Source: Bacteroidota bacterium (GTDB lineage Bacteria; Bacteroidota; Bacteroidia; Bacteroidales; JAGONC01). From it: DNA of 64,000 bases. Below the pieces are notes generated by a model. It ran no database searches. It worked only from the letters and a program-made list of their open reading frames with translations, and was not told the DNA's origin. A program made the position numbers and the translations under genes. Shown piece after piece: positions 26,881-35,675 of this stretch. Positions within the stretch are counted from its first letter, which is position 1, and each line of letters starts with the position of its first letter. The DNA is taken from assembly GCA_026391695.1 (NCBI GenBank), contig JAPLDP010000037.1:62001-126000 (forward strand), read 5' to 3'.

Positions 26881-28821
26881 TTAATTATCTAATACTTTCT
26901 CAATCTCTTCCTTCACGCGGCGTGCAAAATCAGCAACTGTAAAAACACCTATATCACCCACTCCCTGCTTTCTAACAGAAATCATGGCCTGCACCTCTTC
27001 TTTTTCACCGACAATAAGCATGTAGGGAATCTTACTGACCTCAGCATCACGGATCTTCTTTCCCGCCTTTTCATTTCTCTCGTCAATTCGGGCGCGAATA
27101 TCGCAATTATTCAGCAAATCTAAAACTTTTTTTGCATAATCAAGATATTTTTCGCTGATTGGCAATATGATAGCCTGATCGGGAGTAAGCCATAACGGGA
27201 ATTTACCGCTGGTATGTTCAATCAACAGTGCAACGAATCGTTCCATTGAGCCAAAGGGGGCACGATGGATCATGATCGGTCTGTGCTTTTGATTATCACT
27301 GCCTGTATACTCCAGTTCAAAACGTTCAGGGAGATTGTAATCGACCTGTATGGTTCCAAGCTGCCATTTTCTCCCGAGTGCATCTTTAACCATGAAGTCC
27401 ATCTTTGGTCCATAAAATGCAGCTTCGCCATACTCGATGACAATATCAGGCAGGTTTTTTTCTTTTGCTACCTCCAGAATGGCATTTTCTGCTTTTTCCC
27501 AATTCTCGTCAGATCCTATATACTTTTCTTTATTACTGGGATCACGTAGCGATATTTGGGTGGTAAAATCATTAAAATCCAATGCCTTGAATATCGTATA
27601 CACGATATCCATCACGCCTACAAATTCCTCTTTAAGCTGATCGGGACGGCAGAAGATATGTGCATCATCCTGAGTAAAACCTCTGACACGAGTAAGACCG
27701 TGAAGTTCACCACTCAGTTCATAACGGTAGACGGTTCCAAATTCGGCATAACGTATCGGAAGGTCTTTATAGGAATGTGGACGGTCTTTGTAAATCTCAC
27801 AATGATGCGGACAGTTCATCGGTTTAAGGAAAAATTGTTCGCCCTCTTCAGGGGTTGATATCGGCTGAAATGAATTTTTACCATATTTTTCGAAATGACC
27901 AGAAATCTTATACAGTTCAACATTGCCGATATGAGGAGTTACAACCGGTAAATAACCTGCCTTCTTTTGCAATTTTTTCAGATAATTTTCCAGACGCTCA
28001 CGAAGCTGCGCACCACGTGGTAACCACAATGGCAGTCCAGATCCCACATTCTGTGAGAATGTAAACAGTTCAAGTTCTTTCCCAAGCTTACGGTGGTCTC
28101 TTTTCTTTGCTTCTTCCAATAGTTCCAGGAAATCGGTCAGGTCTTTCTGCTTGGAAAATGTGATGCCATAAATCCGTGTCAGTTGCTTTCGCTTAATATT
28201 GCCTCTCCAGTATGCACCGGCAATAGTCAGCAGTTTAACAGCCCGGATAAAGCTTGTATCAGGGAGGTGAGGACCTCTGCACAGATCGGTAAAAGTGCCC
28301 GATTTATAAAAGGTAATAGATCCTTCCTGAAGGTCATTGATCAGCTCAAGTTTATATTCATCGCCCTTTGCAGTAAAATATTTTGTCGCCTCAGCTTTTG
28401 TGACTTCTTCCCGGATGAATGTCTGGTTTTCCCTGGCCAATTCAAGCATTTTGTTTTCGATCTTCCTCAAATCATCTTCGGTAATGGAATAATCCATAAA
28501 GTCGACATCATAATAGAAGCCATTTTCAATATTCGGGCCGATGCCAAATTTTACCCCTGGATAAAGGCTTTCGATGGCTTCAGCCATCAGGTGTGCAGAG
28601 GAATGCCACATGGTGGCTTTACCTTCCTCATCGTCCCAGGTCAACAGGCGAAAAGTAGAATCATGGTATAGGGGCCGGGAAGCATCCCACACTTCACCAT
28701 TAATTTTGGCTGAAAGAACTCTTCGGGCCAGACCTTCACTGATGCCGGATGCAATATCTATGGCCGTAACACCTTCAGGGTATTGCTTAACGGAATGATC
28801 AGGAAAAGTAATATTAATCAT
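26881..28821 (-). CDS. thrS: threonine--tRNA ligase
   Basis: 646 residues from the ATG at 28821 ([17 protein letters not shown]). The frame also opens at a TTG 21 bases upstream, which is unlikely. Domains in order: TGS (1-60), editing domain with [11 protein letters not shown] and a downstream DLCRGPHLP, class II catalytic core with [22 protein letters not shown] and [13 protein letters not shown], and the anticodon-binding domain ending in [10 protein letters not shown]. Complete editing and catalytic zinc-ligand motifs. First gene of the thrS-infC-rpmI-rplT operon. Confidence 0.98.
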   Translation of the reverse strand: MINITFPDHSVKQYPEGVTAIDIASGISEGLARRVLSAKINGEVWDASRPLYHDSTFRLLTWDDEEGKATMWHSSAHLMAEAIESLYPGVKFGIGPNIENGFYYDVDFMDYSITEDDLRKIENKMLELARENQTFIREEVTKAEATKYFTAKGDEYKLELINDLQEGSITFYKSGTFTDLCRGPHLPDTSFIRAVKLLTIAGAYWRGNIKRKQLTRIYGITFSKQKDLTDFLELLEEAKKRDHRKLGKELELFTFSQNVGSGLPLWLPRGAQLRERLENYLKKLQKKAGYLPVVTPHIGNVELYKISGHFEKYGKNSFQPISTPEEGEQFFLKPMNCPHHCEIYKDRPHSYKDLPIRYAEFGTVYRYELSGELHGLTRVRGFTQDDAHIFCRPDQLKEEFVGVMDIVYTIFKALDFNDFTTQISLRDPSNKEKYIGSDENWEKAENAILEVAKEKNLPDIVIEYGEAAFYGPKMDFMVKDALGRKWQLGTIQVDYNLPERFELEYTGSDNQKHRPIMIHRAPFGSMERFVALLIEHTSGKFPLWLTPDQAIILPISEKYLDYAKKVLDLLNNCDIRARIDERNEKAGKKIRDAEVSKIPYMLIVGEKEEVQAMISVRKQGVGDIGVFTVADFARRVKEEIEKVLDN

Positions 28822-28852
28822 GACTATATGTCTGCTTTTCAAAAATTGGGTG

Positions 28853-28860
28853 CAAAGATA
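28853..28860 (-). promoter_or_regulatory. -7 promoter box of the thrS operon
   Basis: TATCTTTG (minus strand), exact TAnnTTTG match followed by CA, 31 bases before the thrS ATG. It leaves a short leader, so no T-box-like RNA precedes thrS. Confidence 0.5.
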
Positions 28861-28896
28861 AGGATTTTATTATAAGAGAATTGTAAGGAATTATCA

Positions 28897-29934
28897 TTAA
28901 GCGTCAAATATTTTTGCCCATTCCCATTTGCGGCGATTTTTCCATGTTCCTTTATGATAACAATAACTAAATATAAGAGGCAGGACAGTAGTAGCTTCTG
29001 CAAAGACCATCTGTTCATATACGGTATCCACTTTACCCCATGATGAGGCCTCCTTAAGTGTCGAACTGGAACAGGCTCCGTCACGGGCATCAGCAACAGT
29101 TATTTGGACAGCATACTTATGCATGGGTACATTAAAACCAAGAACTTCAGCACAAACAACTGTATCCTGGGCAAAGTTTTTAGGCACTCCCCCTCCGACC
29201 ATAAACAAACCTGTACTCTGTGCTTTCATCTTGATTTTAGTCAGCTCCAAAAAATCCCTGACCGAATCAATGGTAACATGTTTATCAGGATTTTCCCACT
29301 GATGCTTGACTAAACCAAAACCTGCACTGCTATCGATAAATGCCGGGCAGAAGATGGGGACATTATTTTCAAAAGCAGCCTGTACCAGGGAGTCCTTTTT
29401 TTTCGAATATCTTACCAGGAAACGTCCCATTTCCCTGATAAATTCACGTGAAGAATAGGGTTTTGGCTCGAGAACTTCAGCTATTTTTTGAATCGCACTG
29501 TCGCACATTTGCAATTCTTCTTCATCAATATAGGTATCATAAATCCTGTCGATATATAATTCTCTCAGCGTCTTATCATTGACAAAAGGAGAACCTTTAT
29601 AATGTTTGAAACCCAATGCCTCAAAGAAATCCATGTCAACTATGGATGCTCCTGTTGCAACGATCACATCGATCATGTTATTTTTCACCAAATCCACATA
29701 TACCTGCATACAACCGGCAGCGCTGGTGCTTCCTGCCAGTGTAAGGATGACTGTGCAATCCTTATCGTCCAGCATCCGTTCAAAAATGTCAGCCGCAGAA
29801 GCTGTATCGCGGGATGAGAAGCCCATGTCGCGCATGGCAACGATAATAGGTGTGGCATCAAAAGACTTAATGTCAATGTGTTTGATAGTTTCTTTCAGAA
29901 AAAATTTCTTTTCTTTCGTCATGTGAATTTTCAT
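28897..29934 (-). CDS. deoxyhypusine synthase-like protein (probable polyamine aminobutyltransferase)
   Basis: 345 residues of the deoxyhypusine synthase superfamily. NAD-binding and active-site features: AGSTSAAG (~67-74), VATGASIVDMD (~92-102), the VGGGVPKNF loop (~246-254), DARDGACSSST and the catalytic-lysine motif EASSWGK (K301). Bacteria lack eIF5A, so the substrate is not a hypusine precursor; bacterial homologues make homospermidine or spermidine-like products from putrescine using the same aminobutyl transfer. It is three bases after agmatinase in an operon that makes putrescine from arginine, which supports a role as the next step. ATG at 29934; an alternative ATG lies four codons on. 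Confidence 0.85.
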   Translation of the reverse strand: MKIHMTKEKKFFLKETIKHIDIKSFDATPIIVAMRDMGFSSRDTASAADIFERMLDDKDCTVILTLAGSTSAAGCMQVYVDLVKNNMIDVIVATGASIVDMDFFEALGFKHYKGSPFVNDKTLRELYIDRIYDTYIDEEELQMCDSAIQKIAEVLEPKPYSSREFIREMGRFLVRYSKKKDSLVQAAFENNVPIFCPAFIDSSAGFGLVKHQWENPDKHVTIDSVRDFLELTKIKMKAQSTGLFMVGGGVPKNFAQDTVVCAEVLGFNVPMHKYAVQITVADARDGACSSSTLKEASSWGKVDTVYEQMVFAEATTVLPLIFSYCYHKGTWKNRRKWEWAKIFDA

Positions 29935-29937
29935 TTT

Positions 29938-30780
29938 TCAAAGACAGAACTTATAGCTAAGCATTTTATATACGAGTTTTGCAGCAAGAAAATCAGAAGA
30001 TTTATTAGCAGGATTGGGGCATAGTTCAACAACATCAAAGCCTACAACATTTAGCGATTCATTAACTTTCCTGAGAAGGGTGATCATCTGATAATATTCC
30101 AATCCGCCTGGTTCCGGTGTACCTGTGGAAGAAAGGACTGACGGATCAAATACATCAAGGTCAAGGGTGATGTAAACATTTTTTGAAAGCTGACCTATGA
30201 CGTCATTCATCCATTCACTCCGGTCATAGAGATCTTTGGCAAAAAACACATGGTGTCCAGTCATAAATGGTTTTTCATCCACATCCATACTTCTTATACC
30301 AACCTGCACATAGGGGCATATTTCTCTTACCCTGGCCATCACACAAGCATGGTTGTAAATGCTGCCTTCGTATTCGTGACGGATGTCGGCATGAGCATCC
30401 AGTTGCAGAACACTGAAATCGGAAAATGATTCAGCATGGGCGATAATTGAACCAATACTGACGGAATGTTCTCCACCAAGAGTCACCACAAATTTCCCAG
30501 ACTTAATATAGTTATTCACCAACTTGTATACTGAATGCACCATTTTTTTGGGAGTGCTATCGTGACTTATAGGATCAGAAGTATAAATACCAAACCGAAA
30601 GACCTCACTATCGGTTTCAATGTCATATAATTCCATATTTGCTGATGCTTCGATGATAGCTTCCGGACCTTTATCAGATCCTTTGATCCAGGTACTTGTT
30701 TTATCGTATGGAACAGGTAATACTACAATGCGCGATGTTTCCAGTCGCGAAAATTCATCTGGAATACCAGCAAAATTCAT
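29938..30780 (-). CDS. speB: agmatinase (ureohydrolase family)
   Basis: 280 residues. Binuclear manganese-site motifs are complete: GGEHSVSIG (H105), LDAHADIRHEYEG (D128, H130, D132) and TLDLDVFDPS (D207, D209), then GTPEPGGL. Agmatinase hydrolyses agmatine to putrescine and urea. It sits between the arginine decarboxylase gene (11 bases upstream) and the deoxyhypusine-synthase-like gene (3 bases downstream). That context favours agmatinase over formiminoglutamase or arginase, which share the fold. Confidence 0.93.
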   Translation of the reverse strand: MNFAGIPDEFSRLETSRIVVLPVPYDKTSTWIKGSDKGPEAIIEASANMELYDIETDSEVFRFGIYTSDPISHDSTPKKMVHSVYKLVNNYIKSGKFVVTLGGEHSVSIGSIIAHAESFSDFSVLQLDAHADIRHEYEGSIYNHACVMARVREICPYVQVGIRSMDVDEKPFMTGHHVFFAKDLYDRSEWMNDVIGQLSKNVYITLDLDVFDPSVLSSTGTPEPGGLEYYQMITLLRKVNESLNVVGFDVVELCPNPANKSSDFLAAKLVYKMLSYKFCL

Positions 30781-30791
30781 TGGTATTGTGC

Positions 30792-31409
30792 TTAAATGGA
30801 CTGTTTGAAAATGCTGTCATTACCATTTTTGGATAGCACCGGATAAAGGTAGTTCGTAAAGCAAAGAGCCACCAGTGCTGTACCATACTTTTTCCCTGGA
30901 ATAAATGATTCAGTAATAATTCGTTTTTCTTTCAGGGAATAGTCTTCCTCAAATCCATTGATGTATAATTCATTCAGGCTATCCTTAAGAAGAAGTTCGA
31001 TTTCGTCAGTTGAGTAATTGCCATTATGTTCACACACCAGTCCGCCGAATTTTTCATTACTTCTTCTGTCATAGAGCCAACCCAGGATGATACCGGCGCT
31101 GACGCGTTCACCTTGTAATGAGTTACCGACAGCCATGATGGATTCCATCACAGATCCATGTACAAGGTTTTTAGGTCTTTCGATTTCCTGAGCTATGGCA
31201 GGCATGATAGAAGAATAGGTCATGATATTGACCCGTTCTATTCCGGCGGCACGGAGAGCCAAATGATATGAACCGGCATGAACCGTGATATCACTTTCTC
31301 CGGAACCTTTGGTAACGAAATACTCTCTGGGAATACGATTCCCGATCACCATTCCATTAAGGCCATTTACCTTCGGAAAGGATATTAAAGGTAACGTTTG
31401 AGTAATCAT
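30792..31409 (-). CDS. pdaD: pyruvoyl-dependent arginine decarboxylase
   Basis: 205 residues. Family motifs: GNRIPREYFVTKGSGESDI, AGSYHLALRAAGIE and MTYSSIMPAIA. The Ser-Ser pair S66-S67 is the expected self-cleavage point that yields a beta subunit and a pyruvoyl-capped alpha subunit. The enzyme decarboxylates arginine to agmatine; no PLP is used. First gene of a three-gene polyamine operon (pdaD, speB, DHS-like). The ATG at 31409 has no clear Shine-Dalgarno and is preceded by a leader with extensive predicted structure (31443-31594). Confidence 0.92.
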   Translation of the reverse strand: MITQTLPLISFPKVNGLNGMVIGNRIPREYFVTKGSGESDITVHAGSYHLALRAAGIERVNIMTYSSIMPAIAQEIERPKNLVHGSVMESIMAVGNSLQGERVSAGIILGWLYDRRSNEKFGGLVCEHNGNYSTDEIELLLKDSLNELYINGFEEDYSLKEKRIITESFIPGKKYGTALVALCFTNYLYPVLSKNGNDSIFKQSI

Positions 31410-31442
31410 CTGTGCACATAAAATTAACTTTGTTTGTTAAAA

Positions 31443-31464
31443 GGGTATATTTTCTGGTCTACCC
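31443..31464 (-). terminator. short hairpin followed by U4 in the pdaD leader (possible attenuator)
   Basis: On the minus strand GGGTA pairs with TACCC around a 12-base loop and is followed directly by TTTTAA. It ends 34 bases before the pdaD ATG and lies between the large folded domain and the start codon. It is weak as a terminator (five base pairs, four U). Confidence 0.3.
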
Positions 31465-31477
31465 GTTAACTACCAAC

Positions 31478-31594
31478 GTATATAATTGATTGCCAGATGA
31501 TTACCCAACCATATGTCCTGCCTTTTATCCGTTTTGGCTATGGATGTCGGTTATGTGGCACAACCCTCTGAAAGGCTGGTAACCAATTATATAC
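31478..31594 (-). ncRNA. candidate structured leader RNA upstream of the polyamine operon
   Basis: A 19-bp helix closes a 117-base domain. Minus-strand 31594-31576 pairs with 31496-31478, with one G-U and one A-C. Inside, CCTTT (31575-31571) can pair with AAAGG (31525-31521). That loop holds a 7-bp hairpin (GGTTGTG/CATAACC, 31549-31565) and an ATCC/GGAT stem (31542-31545 with 31527-31530). A CCATA/TATGG pairing (31543-31539 with 31513-31509) offers an alternative or a pseudoknot. The only visible -7 box upstream (31630-31637) would place the whole domain in the pdaD 5' leader. I match it to no known riboswitch. It could instead be a short inverted-repeat (MITE-like) element; no target-site duplication is evident. 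Confidence 0.4.
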
Positions 31595-31629
31595 AATAAA
31601 AAAAGCAAAAACACTTGCTATAAAGTCTG

Positions 31630-31637
31630 CAAAAATA
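31630..31637 (-). promoter_or_regulatory. -7 promoter box of the polyamine operon
   Basis: TATTTTTG followed by CA on the minus strand, exact TAnnTTTG match. It would start a leader of about 210 bases before pdaD that contains the folded domain at 31478-31594. The rest of 31595-31715 is AT-rich with no other signal seen. Confidence 0.4.
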
Positions 31638-31715
31638 AAGGTATTTTTCTATATAATAGTTAAAAAAATATAGAAATAATATTAGAATTTTACTAACAAG
31701 GAATTTGCCAGAGAA

Positions 31716-33665
31716 TTATTGAGCGCCTATTATCTTAAATTCAGTTCTGCGGTTGTGATTTCTACCTTCAGGTGTATCATTGCTGTCGATGGGCTGCGAG
31801 GAACCATATCCCCGGTAATCCAAACGAGATGAAGGAATTCCGCATTTTACCAGAAAATCGTACACTGCCTTGGCTCTTCGCTCAGATAAGTCACTATTAT
31901 AGGATAAATTTCCGACATTATCCGTATGCCCTGAAATTTCGATTTTTAGATTTCGGTTTTCTTCAAGAAAACTGATCAATTTTTGAAGTTCAGATTGTGA
32001 CTCATCTTTGATGTCTGATTTATCAAAATCAAAAAATATATTGTTGAGAACGACCGTCTCGCCAGGTTTCAACGGCTTCAAGGGAATGTCTTTAAAAAAA
32101 GGCGAAAGCTCGGTATTTCTGCCTATCAGGGTAAAATTATCTGAATAAAAAAGATATTTATCTTTTGCCACATGCAGAGAATAGTTTTTATCGGAGGGAA
32201 GGCAGAGAATAAATTCGCCTGTGACAGGATCAGAATTGGATTCCACGAGTGTATCACCTGTTTTCAGATCAATGAGTGTAAAGGATGATCCAAGCCGGAT
32301 ATTCGTTATGGCATCATAAACAACTCCTTTAAGATAAGTCACCGGAACAGGCTTAATACTTGAATCAATGACAAAGCTGTAGATATCACTTTTTCCTGAG
32401 CCTCCTGACATTCCAGATGAAAAATAGGCATTCAGGCCAGTTGCATCAATAATGATATTGATTTCATCGGCCCACGTGTTGAGAGGATACCCAAGATTGA
32501 CCGGCATTGACCACTCCCCTTTAACATCTTTCCGTGAAATAAACAGGTCATATCCACCCATTCCCATATGCCCCCTGGAAGAGAAATAAAGAGTTTGCCC
32601 GTCGGGATGGATGTATGGTGCCATCTCATCCTCTGAAGTATTGACAAGATCACCAAGATTTTCAGGTCGACTCCATTTCCCGTCAGGTTGTATGGTTGAT
32701 TTCCAAATATCTGATTTTCCTATACCTCCTTTTCGAGTACTACAAAAATAGAGAGTTCGTCCATCTGAAGAGAAACAAGGTTGTGATTCCCAGGTAGAAG
32801 AATTTATGACGGGACCCAGGTTTTGGGAAGTTGTCCACCCCTCTCCAACCTTTTTACTGAAATACAAATCGCAACTTCCATAACCATCATCCCTGTTACA
32901 GGCAGCAAAAAATATATATTTACCATCAGGAGAAATACATAAAGCCCCTTCATTATCGATTGTATTTACAGACGGTCCCAGCGACGTGGCCTTTCTCCAG
33001 AAACCGGCATCATTTTCAGATACATAAAAATCCTCATTAACCACATAGCGATTCGCTTCCCCGGCTATTTGGTCAGGTTTTCTCCTTGTCAGGTATAATT
33101 TTTTCCCATCAACAGTTATAGCGTTGACATATTCATCATCAGGCGTATTAATGCTATCACCCAGGTTCACCGGCTCAAAGACAACCGGATTTTGTTGCAA
33201 TTTAATGGCAAAATCGCAGTCACCAATGTATTTCGCAATAATTGATTTTTTGGCCTGAGAAATTTCCGGATAATTCCGGCATACTGTGAAATGTTCCCTG
33301 GCCTTTTCATATAAACCTGAGCCGAGTTCAAGTTTGCCTATGAGAAGGTAAACTTCCGGATAAAAATCCGGATTTATCCCAATAGCAGCAGTGTAAGCAT
33401 CAATAGCCTTGGCATATTCTTTAAGCTCTGTGTAAATATCACCTAACAGCAGATATGCCTCGACGAATTGCCGGTCAATGGCAATTGCTTCCAAAGCTGA
33501 TTTTTCAGCCTGGAAATAATCAGATGAAATAATATTTTTTCCGGCAAGGCGATAATACTTAATAGCTCGCTTTGAATCTGTTGTCAGGATTTCCTTGTTA
33601 ACCTGGCAATAAACTGGATAGGAGAAATAAAATGCCAGGCAAAATAATATTACAAGGGATTTCAT
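31716..33665 (-). CDS. PorE-like OmpA-family protein (TPR, PD40 propeller, CRD, OmpA)
   Basis: 649 residues. Domain order: signal peptide (1-20), TPR repeats (~30-140, EAYLLLGDIYTELKEYAKAIDAY), a PD40/WD40-like beta propeller (~165-420; ISPDGKYIFFAA, SSDGRTLYFCST, HPDGQTLYFSSRG), a carboxypeptidase-regulatory-like fold (~430-525), and an OmpA-like peptidoglycan-binding domain (~530-649; ISGHTDNVGN, SERRAKAVYDFLV). This is the arrangement of PorE, the T9SS periplasmic protein that ties the machine to peptidoglycan. The signal ends in YPVYCQ, a poor lipobox, whereas PorE is a lipoprotein, and several paralogues of this architecture occur in Bacteroidota. It may therefore be a PorE relative rather than PorE itself. 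ATG at 33665. Confidence 0.82.
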   Translation of the reverse strand: MKSLVILFCLAFYFSYPVYCQVNKEILTTDSKRAIKYYRLAGKNIISSDYFQAEKSALEAIAIDRQFVEAYLLLGDIYTELKEYAKAIDAYTAAIGINPDFYPEVYLLIGKLELGSGLYEKAREHFTVCRNYPEISQAKKSIIAKYIGDCDFAIKLQQNPVVFEPVNLGDSINTPDDEYVNAITVDGKKLYLTRRKPDQIAGEANRYVVNEDFYVSENDAGFWRKATSLGPSVNTIDNEGALCISPDGKYIFFAACNRDDGYGSCDLYFSKKVGEGWTTSQNLGPVINSSTWESQPCFSSDGRTLYFCSTRKGGIGKSDIWKSTIQPDGKWSRPENLGDLVNTSEDEMAPYIHPDGQTLYFSSRGHMGMGGYDLFISRKDVKGEWSMPVNLGYPLNTWADEINIIIDATGLNAYFSSGMSGGSGKSDIYSFVIDSSIKPVPVTYLKGVVYDAITNIRLGSSFTLIDLKTGDTLVESNSDPVTGEFILCLPSDKNYSLHVAKDKYLFYSDNFTLIGRNTELSPFFKDIPLKPLKPGETVVLNNIFFDFDKSDIKDESQSELQKLISFLEENRNLKIEISGHTDNVGNLSYNSDLSERRAKAVYDFLVKCGIPSSRLDYRGYGSSQPIDSNDTPEGRNHNRRTEFKIIGAQ

Positions 33666-33688
33666 GCGCTCAAGTCAATAGTTATTTT

Positions 33689-34339
33689 CTACGGGATACC
33701 AATATATTTATGACTCTGTAATGAGATCCTCCATTCAGGATGCTGCATAATGTAATCAGTTATTATTGGAATTATGGTAGTACGCCTGCTCCACTCAGAT
33801 TGAAGCAGCAAGTTACAATTCTCCTTCACTTTAGAGGCGCACTCTTCTGCCCATTCAAAATCACTAATATCAGAAATAATAACTTTCAATTCATTCGCTT
33901 TATTATATAATTCATGTAATGAGTTTCTATTCTTTTTGGGTGATAGGCATATCCAGTCCCAGACACCGCTGAGAGGATAAGCACCTGAAGTTTCAAGGAA
34001 GGTTCTGACACCAGATTTTCTGACACCATTGCATAGAAGATCAAGGTTATATAAAAGTGGCTCTCCACCGGTCACGACCACTGCCCTGGCTTTGCAGGAT
34101 ATAATATGACTGACGATTTCCTCAACGGGTGTTAAGGGGTGAATTGCAGGATTCCAGGATTCTTTCTCATCACACCAGTGACAACCAATATCACAGCCTC
34201 CAATCCGCACAAAATATGCTGCGCTTCCGGTATTCATACCCTCGCCCTGGATACTATAAAACTCTTCCATTAACGGAAGCAGTCTCCCTTGACGGAGAGG
34301 TTCAGTGACTATGAAATTCTGCAACTTTGAAAACACCAT
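33689..34339 (-). CDS. queE: 7-carboxy-7-deazaguanine synthase QueE
   Basis: 216 residues from the ATG at 34339 (a TTG 9 bases upstream is unlikely). Radical-SAM enzyme of queuosine synthesis converting carboxytetrahydropterin to CDG. It has the CX3CX2C cluster motif CDIGCHWC (C49, C53, C56), preceded by EEFYSIQGEGMNTG, the family's substrate-binding N-terminus, and followed by VVTGGEPLLY. Other que genes are not in the window. Located 23 bases downstream of the PorE-like gene start region and 42 bases after the preceding T9SS gene's stop, same strand. Confidence 0.93.
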   Translation of the reverse strand: MVFSKLQNFIVTEPLRQGRLLPLMEEFYSIQGEGMNTGSAAYFVRIGGCDIGCHWCDEKESWNPAIHPLTPVEEIVSHIISCKARAVVVTGGEPLLYNLDLLCNGVRKSGVRTFLETSGAYPLSGVWDWICLSPKKNRNSLHELYNKANELKVIISDISDFEWAEECASKVKENCNLLLQSEWSRRTTIIPIITDYIMQHPEWRISLQSHKYIGIP

Positions 34340-34381
34340 TAAGATCAATATCAGTTTGGATGCCGGAGAATTGCTTTAAAA

Positions 34382-35629
34382 TCATTCAATTATAAGCTTT
34401 TTCAATATGAACTGGTCTGCCGATGTGACTTTGATAAAGTAAGTGCCGTGTGTAAAATCCTGGGTTAAAATATTCAATGAATAAGTCTGTTGCGGGGATA
34501 CAAAAACCGTGTCATCATTATAGACTTTCTCGCCATCGGTATTAAATATATCTATCACAAGGCATGAATCAGGGAGATCGGAAACCAGCAGGGATGCTTT
34601 TTCATTTTTAAGAGGATACAAAACTTTGACTTTAAAGGGATCAGGTAAATCATAAGCCAGATCACTCCTTACCGGGGAAGTCCATCGCCCGGTATTGACC
34701 CTGAAAATACACTGCGGAACAGAAGACTGCTCTGTTGATATGAGAATATTTTCATTATCGGTATAAGCAACACTTTCAGTTTTTGTGACAAGAAGACCTG
34801 GAAAATCAATTCTCCGTTTATTACCAGAAAAAAAATCATTGGTTTTATAGCCGAACAATATGGTTATAAATGATTGAAAATCAGAACACCCAACAAGTGT
34901 TAAGTGTTTACCATCCGGACTTAATCCTGCACCAGTAATAAGTCCCTTCACATTATAGCTATTACGTGGAGATATCTCATAGACGCCAGGCATAATTGGT
35001 AAGGTATAAACTTTTGTGGCATTGTCTTCCCAGTTTTTAGTAAAAAGAAAGAGGCTGTCATCCTTGCAGACCAAAGCCTCGCAATCAAAATTATGATGAT
35101 ACGGATTGAACTTGTAGTTTCTCTGATCAATGTAAGTAAAATAAATGACTTCAGTTTTTACAGTTGCATTGCCTTTTTCGGGTATTTGCCGTTTGGATAC
35201 TTTATAAATACATAAATCTTTCCTGTTGCCTGCTTTATTTCCAAAATCACCGATATAAAGGAAAGAAGAGTCCTGAGTAATATCCTCCCAGTCCTTGTTA
35301 CTGGTATTTTTTAAAATGATCGTTTGTATCACTTTACCTGTAATAGTATCGATCTTATAAATTTCAGCTTCTCCTCCACTGTCATTGATGGTCCATAATC
35401 CACCCTTAAAAAAAACCAGACCTGATGTTTCGCTGACTTTGTCATCGAGTTTTCGTATATAAAGAGGGGGGGAATAATTTGTCGGCCCATACAGGCATGA
35501 ACCATCATTCTCAACAGCGTCAGACCGGAAGTTGATAGCATGGGGGTCGGTACATCCGATAATCTGCGTGTAGCCATTTAAAGATGACACCAATAAAACA
35601 ACAATGATGAATATCTTTTTAATTAGCAT
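34382..35629 (-). CDS. secreted T9SS cargo protein of unknown function
   Basis: 415 residues from the ATG at 35629, which gives a clean signal peptide (MLIKKIFIIVVLLVSSLNGYTQ). The frame extends upstream into folD and that part is not likely coding. After the signal comes a short cysteine motif GCTDPHAINF...DGSC, seen in many Bacteroidota exported proteins. Then a ~300-residue domain with WTINDSGGEAEIYKID and WEDITQDSSFLYIGDFGN, which looks like a beta propeller. The last ~75 residues resemble a T9SS sorting domain (IDIFNTDGEKVYNDD, GTYFIKVTS, LKKLIIE). No enzyme assignment. Confidence 0.75.
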   Translation of the reverse strand: MLIKKIFIIVVLLVSSLNGYTQIIGCTDPHAINFRSDAVENDGSCLYGPTNYSPPLYIRKLDDKVSETSGLVFFKGGLWTINDSGGEAEIYKIDTITGKVIQTIILKNTSNKDWEDITQDSSFLYIGDFGNKAGNRKDLCIYKVSKRQIPEKGNATVKTEVIYFTYIDQRNYKFNPYHHNFDCEALVCKDDSLFLFTKNWEDNATKVYTLPIMPGVYEISPRNSYNVKGLITGAGLSPDGKHLTLVGCSDFQSFITILFGYKTNDFFSGNKRRIDFPGLLVTKTESVAYTDNENILISTEQSSVPQCIFRVNTGRWTSPVRSDLAYDLPDPFKVKVLYPLKNEKASLLVSDLPDSCLVIDIFNTDGEKVYNDDTVFVSPQQTYSLNILTQDFTHGTYFIKVTSADQFILKKLIIE

Positions 35630-35675
35630 GAATAACTGATAGACTAATCTGAAGTCAGACCTGCATTCTAAAACT

